Assembly: GCA_947846985.1 (NCBI GenBank)
Contig: CANTUZ010000025.1
Coordinates: forward strand, 10,352,100-10,416,099
DNA: 64,000 nt
Direction of reading: 5' to 3'
Source: Fratercula arctica
Taxonomy: Eukaryota; Chordata; Aves; Charadriiformes; Alcidae
The notes beneath the pieces are model-generated. The model worked only from the letters and a program-made list of their open reading frames with translations. It made no database searches and had not been told where the DNA came from. Numbering within the stretch: the stretch's first letter is position 1; each line of letters opens with the position of its first letter. The translations under genes and the position numbers were made by a program. This document shows positions 11,955 to 20,099 of the stretch, piece by piece.

Positions 11955-11972
11955 ATTCCCCCTTTTTTATTT
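11955..11972 (-). other. Polypurine tract
   Basis: On the minus strand AAAAAAGGGGGAAT lies directly before the TGTGGAG LTR start, the expected position for the plus-strand primer of reverse transcription. Confidence 0.8.
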
Positions 11973-11992
11973 TTTCTGCAACAAAAGCTTGA

Positions 11993-12735
11993 TTAATCAT
12001 TTTTTGCACTATTTTCTGTAAGCAGCCTAAAATACAGCACATGACAAGCATTGGATGACAAAGATGACATGTTTAGAAAATTTAAAACATAAGTTGCTTT
12101 ATACAATCGCTCTTGAGGTGTCATACCTACGGGATTCCCCCTTTTTTGTTTAGCAAGCATGGTTTTTAAAGTATGATGCATACGTTGCACAATTGCTTGC
12201 CCAGTTGGGGAATGAGGAATACCGGTGACATGTTTAATACCCCATGTCTGTAGAGAGGCCTGTATTTTAGCGAACACATAAGCTGGTCTGTTATCAGTTT
12301 TTACAGTTTTCAGTACTCCTATGACTGCAATGCATTGCAACCCATGTCGAATAACATCATGAGCCTTCTCTCCTGTAGGAGCAGTAGCTATAACAAGGTG
12401 AGAAAACAAATCAACTGAAACATGTACATAGCGCAAACGTCCAAATTCCATAATGTGCATAACCTCGGATTGCCAAAGTTCATCAGGTGTAAGCCCTCGT
12501 GGGTTAACCCCCGCAAATGATGGCAGAGGAGCCAGCTGCTGACAGTGCAAACGACCCTGTGAAATCAATTGTGCTAACATTTCAATCATCATAGTTACTG
12601 TTTTTGAAAAGATATGTGGCAAAAATACCCACTCTAATGCAGTCAGGCTCTTTGCGAGTGCATCATCCCACTGTCCTATCAGGGTATAAGGTTGAAATTC
12701 TTGATGTATCATAAAAAAATCTGCAGTGTGCTGTA
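11993..12735 (-). pseudogene. Integrase fragment, betaretrovirus-like
   Basis: A 239-codon open frame reads through the integrase N-terminal and core domains, and the frame stays open upstream of its ATG. Recognisable blocks are GVNPRGLTPDELWQSEV, the KTDNRPAY strand and SPTGQAIVQRMHHTLK. The family normally has Asp in the first block and Glu in the third; here Glu (WQSEV) and Gln (AIVQR) stand there, so two of three catalytic residues are lost. The frame ends soon after the core, right before the polypurine tract, so the C-terminal DNA-binding domain is missing. It follows envelope sequence instead of reverse transcriptase. Confidence 0.8.
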
Positions 12736-12759
12736 ATGCTTTCTGAGCTGTTGGGGCTA

Positions 12760-12965
12760 ACGAACGTGGAACCTACAGGGGAGGGGGGGGGCAGACACAG
12801 CGCTTCAGGGCGTCCCCTGTATCTTCAAAGTGCACTCATGTCTATCCCCCTCTCTCCGACCCGAGACAGCCCCCTTATATCCTGCCCCGGATTGAGTGGA
12901 AAAGTACAGGCTAGGGTCGCTGCACGCGTGGCCAGCGCATGCAGCGAGCCTCACCAGACTCATGA
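12760..12965 (-). promoter_or_regulatory. GC-rich block with TATA-like motif, possible LTR remnant
   Basis: This is far richer in G+C and CpG than its surroundings. On the minus strand it reads GGATATAAGGGGGCTGTC, a plausible TATA box, between the end of the envelope fragment and the integrase. It could be the promoter part of an older LTR left between two fused proviruses. No LTR borders could be set. Confidence 0.3.
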
Positions 12966-13159
12966 TCCAGCATTGCTAACTGCGGATGTCTGATACCTGA
13001 CTCCCTTGTACTCCCTCCTTGTTATCTTCTTCTTTGAAAGTTAGATTCTCATGGATACACATATAGTTTTTCAGCAACAGTACCGAGTCCCTTTTTCCCA
13101 ACATGTATACTGGGTTTCGTTCAACTAGTAATTCTCCGTCGTGTCTCACTCGAACCATC

Positions 13160-14000
13160 CTCTATTATCCCTTACACATGCCACCCCGTGGTCCATAGTT
13201 GGGACACGACGATATTCTACAACTCGTACAAGGGTATGATGCAAAGCGGCATCTACAACTGATCATATAATGCTTATCAAACATGGCAAATAGCATACCA
13301 AACATAACAGACAGATTCCTTCCACACAGGCAATGAGTACAATTTCCTTCAACCAACCCCACCCCCAAGTCCATCCAGCAAAGAGATTTCACCCAGTGGT
13401 CTCCACAAGTTGCTGGCTCGGTCGGTGCAGTTCTTGCAACTGGGCATGGAGCGGTCACTTAGATTCATACAACACAGTCCTTTAAAATCTTGACAACCGT
13501 GTCCGTGAGCTAAAAGCAAAAAATCAATAGCAGCTCTCTTTTGCAGCGTCGCATGTTGAATGCTATCTACATCTAGCAATAACTCAGAAATAGCTGTACT
13601 AGTAGCATTACTAAATTTATCCTTGGCAGCGAGGGAGTCCTTGTTTTCAAGAATCCTTGGCAGTGAAAGAGTCCTTGTTAGCAAGAGCGCATGCGGACTC
13701 CCTGTTCTTGCTGGTACTGTGCTTTGATCTTCTTCCACAACAGGCCAAGATTCTCAGGCAGCTAGATAAGGTGCCCCTGAGTCCATTACAGACTGATGTC
13801 ATCTAAGTGTTTTTCTTGCAAGCACCTGAGACTGAATAACAATTAGTGTGATATATGTGTTTTCCAGCACCCAGGTGCGAGTCCCTTGAGCGTATTTACA
13901 ATCCTCCTTGCCAATCTTCCATTGCTTTCCCATATTCCACCCCCCGGCTCAAGAGACCACTTCTGCTGGGGTTCATTTAGTCTCACAGGGTATAACACAG
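13160..14000 (-). pseudogene. Envelope fragment (TM subunit), alpharetrovirus-like
   Basis: In reading order: a short SU-like tail (near 13860-13960), then the transmembrane subunit ectodomain in the frame 13349-13738 with the heptad region and LQKRAAIDFLLLAHGHGC, followed by a C-x6-CC-like cysteine group (GLCCMNLSD). The membrane anchor (EIVLIACVEGICLLCLVCY) lies in another frame near 13265-13350, so at least one frameshift separates ectodomain and anchor. The hallmark block resembles avian alpharetrovirus-type TM, while Gag is betaretrovirus-like. Envelope position before integrase is abnormal. Confidence 0.75.
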
Positions 14001-14674
14001 AGTAATTTACAAAGGCGTGCAATAACGTATATACATATAGGAAAAAAAAAAAACAAACCCAAAACAAATCTATATAGTACTGCTTGAATCAGGTGTCCTA
14101 TTTCTCTTTTTCTGCTGCTTTCTCATAGCACGTATGGCATACTTTTGTGCTAACGTGGCACATTTCCCTTCTAATTGTTCCTTTTTTTCTTTTCTTTTTT
14201 CTTTTTTTTTTCTTTTTTTTTCTTTTTTTTTTTTTCTCATCACTTACGGCTGACATAAAAGTCTGCCTTGCAACAAGAGCTCACCCTTAAGTTTCTCATT
14301 TTCCTACAGAGCATCCTATAGATTTTAGCTTAACTCCTTTTCCCAATCAACCATGATCTTATAGGCAAACAACAAACAACCAGCCATACGCCCTGCATGG
14401 GTAAGTCGTTCCCGAGAGCGTAAGCATGTCGGCTGGCGAAAACTCCCCCAATATTTCAGGACTTCCATCGGTTCTACGGCCCATCATGGCCTATCTATCT
14501 GGGGGGAGCTCGCCTTACATCTAAACATTGTGTATATACAAACTTCTTCGCTTGACAGTGTGTCAGCCCTAGTCATGTACGAGAACAGTACCACACCGGG
14601 CAGAACACCTCCTCAAGCGGAGTCACCAAACGACACTGCACACAGCAACAAACAAACAGTAGCACAGATGCTGA
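14001..14674. repeat. Pyrimidine-rich and unassigned interior of ERVK-type element
   Basis: Contains a C/T tract with long T-runs (14180-14237) and an A-run at 14042-14053. I cannot assign the remaining sequence to gag, pol or env; it may be envelope SU or noncoding leader of another copy. Confidence 0.5.
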
Positions 14675-15250
14675 TCAGCAGATATAAGCTGGCGCCCACA
14701 CACACTTACACAGCAGACATACAAAAACACCACTCCTATCGCAGGGAGACGGCTGGGGCGGGGGGAGGGGGTGAGGCGGGCAGCGGCAGGAGCGAAGCGG
14801 CTCCGGCTCCGTCCTTCTCCCCTGACATTCTGACAATACACTGCAATACCCCGATTCCAGCTGCGCATGCATAAGCGGTTGAGAAGGAGGACCAGACACG
14901 ATACCTGGCGCAAATGGAGGATGGTTAAGAATGGAGGAGTGCAATAACGGCTTTTGTCTCTGTTGCTGTAAAATCTCCTCCGCAGTTGGAGCAGATGCAG
15001 CCATAGCTTTAATTGGGGTTAAAGGTGGACATAAATCAGGTTCAGTCTCTGGATTTATTGGACCAGGATCAAAGGGATCTTCTGGCCCTTTGTCTCCTGA
15101 ATTCTGCTTTTGGTAATGTTCTTCCGGATTGGGAATTTGAGCATATTCAGGCTGAGGGTCTGTTATTGTGACGTCGATGGCTGTGGCCACATCCATACCA
15201 GCGCTTCCGGTGGTCTGTGCTCGGAGGCTGTCCAGACCCGTGATGTCCAC
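14675..15250 (-). pseudogene. Start of pro frame fused to proline-rich segment
   Basis: This frame overlaps the end of gag by about 90 bases in a different phase, the usual gag-pro arrangement of betaretroviruses. It begins with TTGSAGMDVATAIDVTITD, which resembles the first motif of the retroviral dUTPase that precedes protease in this group. The following residues do not continue as dUTPase; they turn into a Pro/Glu-rich stretch (DPFDPGPINPETEPDLCPPL) more like a Gag spacer. I read this as a deletion or template-switch junction near 15170. Confidence 0.5.
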
Positions 15251-16893
15251 GGGTGCATGCCTAATAGGCTTGGGTTGCGGGGCATTTGTGTCGAGGTGTG
15301 CCCCTGCTTCGCGCTGGTCCTCCCGTTTCCCGAATGCGGGGATAGTGGTTGCCCAACCTTATTATATCTTGAACGGCATTGATTTGCAAAATGTTTGCCT
15401 TTACCGCAGCGCGAACAGATATCTGGGGTCAGATCATTGGCTCCTGTCCCTTGCAGACAACTATGCTTAAAATGTCCTGGTTTGCCACAACGAAAGCATA
15501 TTTGCTCTTTTGTTGTAACGGCAGCAGCGAATGCAGCCGCAAGCATATCGGTTTGATAGGAAATGGATCCCAGTCTATTACAAGCCTCTATCATATCTAT
15601 TAGGCTTGCATTCTTTAGGGGTTGCAAAATACATTTACAATCAATATTAGCATTTTCCACTGCTAGTTTTAGCATCAGAGCTTCTTTGACCTCTAGATTA
15701 TCCACTTGCTTATGAATAGCTTCTTGTAAATGATCAATAAATGTCATGTATGGTTCATTGGGACCCTGCTTGATAGTTGTGAAAGATTGGGTTGCCTTAC
15801 CTGTGTCAGGGACCTTAATTATAGCTTTCAGGGCAAGGTCTGCCGACTGCTTTAAAATTTCTGGTGCTAGCTGCGCTTGGAGCTGCGGAGTATCGACGGG
15901 TGACTCCCCCAACAATTGAGGGAGACCTGCCCCCTGTAGAGGATCTCCATCTTCTCTAGACAAATTATCTATTGCGGCAAAACTGCATGCGTCTCTCCAG
16001 TGTGCCATAAAGAGAACACGCTGCGTGGGGGTAAAGATAACATCTGCCAATTGTCTGATATCAAACGGAGTTAGTATGTGTCCCTTCATAATGGTATTTA
16101 ATAATCCTTGCGCATACGGGGAAGTTAGTCCATGCTGCATAATCGTTTTTCGCATTTCTTTAACTAGCTCCCAGCTCAGCGGTTCCCAAGTATTTGGTTG
16201 AGTGATTTTCACAGGACACACAAGAGCAGTAGCGGCTTCTAAATCGCCGTCTTGTATTGCCTGTTTACGTAACTTCTGCCAGTGCTGCCAGTGCTGGGCG
16301 GGATCGTAAGTCGTGGCAACTGCCTGACTTGGCGGAGGATCCTCCCAGCCCAGTGCTTGCCCTTTCCTGCAAGCACTGTCGTATTCGAACTAGAGGTTCG
16401 GACCCGGGGGGCTGCGGCGGTGCTGCCGCCGAATCTAACCGGAGTGCTGACGACGTAGCACGATGGCCCGGGGGCTCGAGCTTCTCCCTCCCCTTCTCCT
16501 CTATATGAGCGGCAGCCGGGCTGTCTGGCGTCACCGCGGCAACGGCGGCGGCCGCGGCAGCCCGTTCTGATTTCATCTGCTGTAATGTGTCCTTAATTAA
16601 CCTCCAGGTTGTTAAGACTTCATAGCTACCGCATCCCCTTTCATTGCTGCCTCAAACAAAGTTTCACCGGCTTGCTCCCAATTTGATAATTGGAAAGCTG
16701 TTGTAGAATCAGCGGGAAGGCCCTTGCTTTTTAGCCATGCTAGCAAAAGCCGAAGAGTTCCTTCATCATATTGTATACCCCTTTTACTTAAAAACTTTTC
16801 TAATATACATACAATCGCCTTTTCCTCTGAGGACATTTTTGACCCCATTCTCACACGTTCCCGGCTGCTCACCTTTCCTTGGTGATTAGTCAT
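15163..16893 (-). pseudogene. gag, betaretrovirus-like, with two frame changes
   Basis: In reading order: matrix (16893-16612; SSEEKAIVCILEKFLSKRG), a spacer with an Ala run in another frame (16576-16265), then capsid and nucleocapsid back in the matrix frame from about 16310 to 15163. Capsid shows a major homology region (IKQGPNEPYMTFIDHLQEAI). Nucleocapsid has two CX2CX4HX4C zinc knuckles, CFRCGKPGHFKHSC and CSRCGKGKHFANQC. Matrix and capsid share a frame, so two compensating frame changes flank the spacer, and a stop ends the matrix frame. Apart from this, gag is well preserved. Confidence 0.85.
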
Positions 16894-16968
16894 CCAGACT
16901 GCAGCTCTCTGATACCGCTGCTTTTTTTCGTTCAGCCGGGCTGCTCCACCGGTCGTATCTTCCTACGA

Positions 16969-16992
16969 TTCAAGTCCCGATTCGGGCAGCCA
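16969..16992 (-). other. Primer-binding site, tRNA-Lys3-like
   Basis: On the minus strand TGGCTGCCCGAATCGGGACT lies two bases inside the LTR. It resembles the complement of the tRNA-Lys(UUU) 3' end, including the TTCAAGTCCC arm on the other strand, with one inserted base and two changes. Confidence 0.6.
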
Positions 16993-16994
16993 TT

Positions 16995-17321
16995 TGTGGA
17001 GCATTGATTCACGGACTCTGGCAGGGTATGGACCAAAGACCTTTATTACAACAATTTCCCGAGTTTTATAGGTACAGGTACTGTCCACGCGCAGGCAGCA
17101 TCCTGCTGATAGGTTGAAGGTCGATTGCCACGTGCTTCTCAGTGTCTTCTAACTGGTTGTCTCTGACTGTTCACGCGGAGCAGCAGCTTTGCTTTTCACA
17201 TTCCTTTCCTTGCTGATATCTCCTGACGCTTGCTTATCTTTTCTCTCAAGGCGCCTCTCACAGGTACAGCTTTGTCTCATCAAGGCCAAACAGATTCCCT
17301 ATGCTACTCTCTATCTCCACA
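16995..17321 (-). mobile_element. 5' LTR of ERVK-type element
   Basis: Same 327-bp unit as 11628-11954, with TGTGGAG...CTCCACA borders. Its right flank (TGAGCTGTATGAC) is not CR1, unlike the left flank of the partner LTR. Confidence 0.92.
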
Positions 17322-17537
17322 TGAGCTGTATGACATTGATTGTTATATAATACTAACAGTGTTCAGTAAGTGTTTTTCAGGATAACATAGTGGTGATTGT
17401 GGGAAAGTAACGGAAGATCGTCGAGGAGGACTGTAAAAATGCTCAAGTGACTCGCACCCTAATTGTTGTTTAGTCTTATGTGCTCGACAAGTAGAACATC
17501 CATACTTAGATAACGTAGGCCTGTGATGGACTCAGGG
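17322..17537 (+). other. LTR-like sequence, left half of ERVL target
   Basis: Together with 23921-24244 this was one continuous stretch before the ERVL-like insertion. The distal part ends GTGTCGGCTCACACA just before ERVL-like 3' interior sequence, which suggests a retroviral LTR or 5' region. The family is not assigned. Confidence 0.35.
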
Positions 17538-17542
17538 GCACC

Positions 17543-17879
17543 TGTCCTGGTTCTGGCAGGGACAGGGTTAAGTATTCCATGCCATGTGAGCCACGCCCAC
17601 CCTGAGATTAAAAGGAGGGAGGGGGCGAGCAGTCGGGTTCGGAGCGGGCTGGCGTGTCCCAGGGGTGGACCGGCGGGGAGCGGCGGTTCCGTATTCGCGT
17701 CTGTATATTTCTCTGTCGGTGTTATTGTTGTTGTTTTCTTGTTCCTTTTGCTGTTCTGTTAAACTGCCTTTGTCTCAACCCAAGAGTTTTGCCTTTTTTC
17801 TTTTGATCCTTCCCGTACCGGGAAGCACTGGGCGAGCGACACGTGGTTCTTTGTTGCCATCTGAGGCCAAACCACGACA
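17543..17879 (+). mobile_element. 5' LTR of ERVL-like provirus
   Basis: TGTCCTGG...CACGACA, 337 bp. A TTAAAAGG box near 17607 is the likely core promoter, followed by a very GC-rich stretch. It differs from the 3' LTR by four substitutions and lacks a 10-bp duplication found there, all within about 35 bp around 17651-17690. Confidence 0.95.
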
Positions 17880-17887
17880 GTCCTTTT

Positions 17888-17905
17888 TGGCGCCCAACGT
17901 GGGGC
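17888..17905 (+). other. Primer-binding site for tRNA-Lys(1,2)
   Basis: TGGCGCCCAACGTGGGGC, eight bases after the LTR end, is the complement of the 3' end of tRNA-Lys(1,2), a primer used by several retroviruses. Confidence 0.9.
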
Positions 17906-17982
17906 TCGAAGGGTTGAGACAACGACAGAATCCAACTAGAGCTTGAAAAAACGAATTTGTTAGGTAAATAGTCACGGTCACT

Positions 17983-19875
17983 ATGTTGCTTAGTTTGTTC
18001 TCATGGCTGTGTTATGTAAACTCCTATGTGTTTTATGCACTCCCTGTGATGATATTTGTTACTTCTGGGAGGGGGATGAGGATTATCATTTTGCTGTCCT
18101 GTGCAATATCGGCTTATGATATGATAACATCACTTGTTAAACGGTTATTTTGGGGCGTTTATGTGGTATTGCTGTCCTGTCCGTACATTGGGCACCACCT
18201 CTCAGAATTCATTAATAATTACACCCAGTCTATGGGGGAAACAGGGGGGGACACTTTCCCCAGCTCTTTTGCCTCCCTTTTCTCCTTTGAGTCAGGTATG
18301 ACAGCTTTTGAGAATTTTGAATATCCTTGGGATGCTCAAACCAGCATGTTCCTAGTGTTATGTTTGCTGAATATGTTCCAGGTCTCGTTTAGGGTTAAAC
18401 GACTATTTAAGACTGCCACCCAGAGATCTGCTCCAAGGCTGGACAGTCAGGGGTGGCATGGCAGGTGGGAGAACATGGGCAGGTACTTAGAGAACTTCTC
18501 ACCTCCAATGGTCTGGGACTTCACCCCTGAACAATTACAGGACCCTGATAGAATAGTAGAATATCTGAAGGGAAAATGCTGTGGCTATTCTAGAGAGGCA
18601 CAACTCACCGCACTGTGCTGGGCCCTGGCTAGTGTCTACCAGGCACTGCTCAATGCTATGCAGCACCCTCAGAAGAAAGAGACAGAGACCAGACCAGCAG
18701 GCGCTGCGGCCCCTGCGGCAGGCGCTGCGGCTGCTGTGGCCCCTGTGGCAAGTGCTGCTGCGACGGGCACTGCGGCTACTGCGACCCCTGCGACGGGCAC
18801 TGCGGCTACTGCGACTCCTGCGACGGGCACTGCAGCTACTGCGACTCCTGCGACGGGCACTGCGGCTACTGCGACTCCTGCGACGGGCACTGTGGCTACT
18901 GCAACCCCTGCGACAGACACTGCGGCTACTGCAACCCCTGTGGCAACCACTGCAGCTACTCCAGCCCCGGTGACAGCCACTGCTGCTGAACCAGGGAACC
19001 AATCCGTGCCAGTATCCGTTGCCCCCATACAGAAGAAGAAGTACACAAAGAAATTGGTTCGCATAGTAAGAGATGACGATGAACCAGGGCCATCACAAGG
19101 ACAGGAGGAAGAGGCAGAACCAGAGATAATTACCCGATCCCTATCCCTAAGTGAGCTGCGGGATATGCGAAAAGATTTTAGCCGACTTTCAGGCGAGCAC
19201 ATTGTCACCTGGCTGCTTCGGTGTTGGGATAATGGGGCCAGTAGCCTGGAATTAGAGGGTAGGGAAGCCAGGCAGTTGGGATCCCTGTCTAGGGAAGGCG
19301 GCATTGACAAGGCAATTGGAAAGAAGACCCAAGCCCTCAGCCTCTGGAAACGACTCCTGTCAGGCGTGAGGGAGAGGTACCCCTTCAGTGAAGATGTTGT
19401 ATGTCAACCAAGCAAGTGGACCACCATGGAAAGAGGTATCCAGTACCTGAGAGAATTAGCCGTGCGGGAGATGATTTATTATGACTTGGACAACACAGAC
19501 TTGCCCACAGACCCTGATGAGGTGCACTGCACAAGGCCCATGTGGTGGAAGTTTGTACGGAGCGCACCATCGTCATATGCCAACTCACTGGCAGTAATGG
19601 AATGGAAAGGTGAAGAAGGACCAACGGTGGATGAGGTGGCTGGCCGGCTCCGGCGATATGAAGAAAGCCTCTCTTCCCCCCTTGTCTCAGCTGTGGAGAA
19701 ACTGTCCCGGAAGGTTCAGCAACCTGAAGAGAATATGTCCTACTCCCCACCTGTACGGGCCAGCATCTCAGCTATTAGGAGCAGGCATTTCCCCACTCAA
19801 GAGAGAGAGAGTACAAAGGGTACACACCACGAGGCACCCTGTGGTTCTACCTGCGAGACCATGGAGAGGACATGA
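17983..19875 (+). CDS. gag: Gag polyprotein, ERVL-like, with hydrophobic N-terminus
   Basis: A 630-codon uninterrupted frame, beginning about 80 bases after the primer site. Residues 1-27, 33-51, 55-70 and 122-136 are strongly hydrophobic and look like membrane segments, unusual for a retroviral Gag. A block PPMVWDFTPEQ (about 172-182) is shared with the old copy at 5466. Residues about 240-336 are an Ala/Thr/Pro repeat, followed by a basic patch (KKKYTKKLVRIVR) and an acidic stretch. A capsid-like block around 400-540 contains EHIVTWLLRCWDNG and GIQYLRELAVREMIYYDL, the part related to Fv1-type Gag in class III elements. I see no CCHC zinc knuckle. The last 97 bases overlap the next frame, which carries the more conserved C-terminal sequence. 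Confidence 0.9.
   Translation: MLLSLFSWLCYVNSYVFYALPVMIFVTSGRGMRIIILLSCAISAYDMITSLVKRLFWGVYVVLLSCPYIGHHLSEFINNYTQSMGETGGDTFPSSFASLFSFESGMTAFENFEYPWDAQTSMFLVLCLLNMFQVSFRVKRLFKTATQRSAPRLDSQGWHGRWENMGRYLENFSPPMVWDFTPEQLQDPDRIVEYLKGKCCGYSREAQLTALCWALASVYQALLNAMQHPQKKETETRPAGAAAPAAGAAAAVAPVASAAATGTAATATPATGTAATATPATGTAATATPATGTAATATPATGTVATATPATDTAATATPVATTAATPAPVTATAAEPGNQSVPVSVAPIQKKKYTKKLVRIVRDDDEPGPSQGQEEEAEPEIITRSLSLSELRDMRKDFSRLSGEHIVTWLLRCWDNGASSLELEGREARQLGSLSREGGIDKAIGKKTQALSLWKRLLSGVRERYPFSEDVVCQPSKWTTMERGIQYLRELAVREMIYYDLDNTDLPTDPDEVHCTRPMWWKFVRSAPSSYANSLAVMEWKGEEGPTVDEVAGRLRRYEESLSSPLVSAVEKLSRKVQQPEENMSYSPPVRASISAIRSRHFPTQERESTKGTHHEAPCGSTCETMERT
18761..19000 (+). repeat. 30-bp tandem repeat (about 7-8 units) in gag
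   Basis: Units of CGACGGGCACTGCGGCTACT plus GCGACYCCTG encode the decapeptide ATGTAATATP. The first five are nearly identical and later ones diverge. Because 30 is a multiple of three and the unit is stop-free in several phases, long false frames appear on both strands here. Confidence 0.95.
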
Positions 19876-20099
19876 GGAAGTGGGATGGACAACCTACTTG
19901 GATCCTGCGGACACGGGTACAGGAGTTGCAAGGAAGGACAACCACAAAAGGAGATCCCTCCAGGAAAAGTGCCGCCCCAGTTTCCAGTGGGTCGTTGCCC
20001 AGACAGAGCATAAGGCCTGATCTTGCTTCTGATCCTCTTGAAGGAACCTCCAAGTCATTTCTGCAAGAAGTGAGTACCGGATACCATGACCAGGATTAG
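19779..20099 (+). CDS. Gag-pro connecting frame (overlaps gag, ends in UAG)
   Basis: This frame is open from 19779 and overlaps the end of gag in the -1 phase. Its product includes GTLWFYLRDHGEDMRKWDG. The same protein sequence is conserved in another copy at 42905-42965 (GTLWFFLRDQGEDMRKQDG), so this phase is the biologically conserved one. Gag stops with TGA at 19873-19875, overlapping an ATG at 19872 (ATGA). The frame ends at UAG 20097-20099 and continues in the same phase as pol. It may be reached by frameshifting, by reinitiation at the ATGA, or it may have become detached by an indel in the GA repeat at 19801-19810. Confidence 0.65.
   Translation, partial: EQAFPHSREREYKGYTPRGTLWFYLRDHGEDMRKWDGQPTWILRTRVQELQGRTTTKGDPSRKSAAPVSSGSLPRQSIRPDLASDPLEGTSKSFLQEVSTGYHDQD
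19815..19821 (+). promoter_or_regulatory. Candidate -1 frameshift heptamer
   Basis: AAAGGGT fits X XXY YYZ exactly in the gag phase (A AAG GGT) and would move ribosomes into the conserved -1 frame. Heptamers with G in the second triplet are weak in known eukaryotic cases, and I see no obvious downstream pseudoknot by eye. Confidence 0.35.

Larger units (their letters stand above)
11628..17321 (-). mobile_element. Rearranged ERVK-type (betaretrovirus-like) provirus
   Basis: The element reads on the minus strand between two 327-bp LTRs that differ at only three positions. In reading order it holds: LTR, tRNA-Lys-like primer site, gag (matrix, capsid, two zinc knuckles), the beginning of a pro frame, a proline-rich segment of uncertain origin, an envelope transmembrane subunit, a GC-rich block with a TATA-like motif, an integrase fragment, polypurine tract, LTR. 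Protease, reverse transcriptase and RNase H were not found. Integrase lies after envelope, the reverse of the standard order. The flanks (GGGACC left, TGAGCT right) are not a target duplication. Confidence 0.8.

Noticed and set aside
15168..15470. Plus-strand frames opposite the ERVK-type gag
   Set aside because: They are antisense to gag with clear zinc knuckles on the minus strand.
18535..19310. Long open frames on both strands across the gag repeat
   Set aside because: The 30-bp unit is stop-free in several phases, so these are shadows of the gag repeat.
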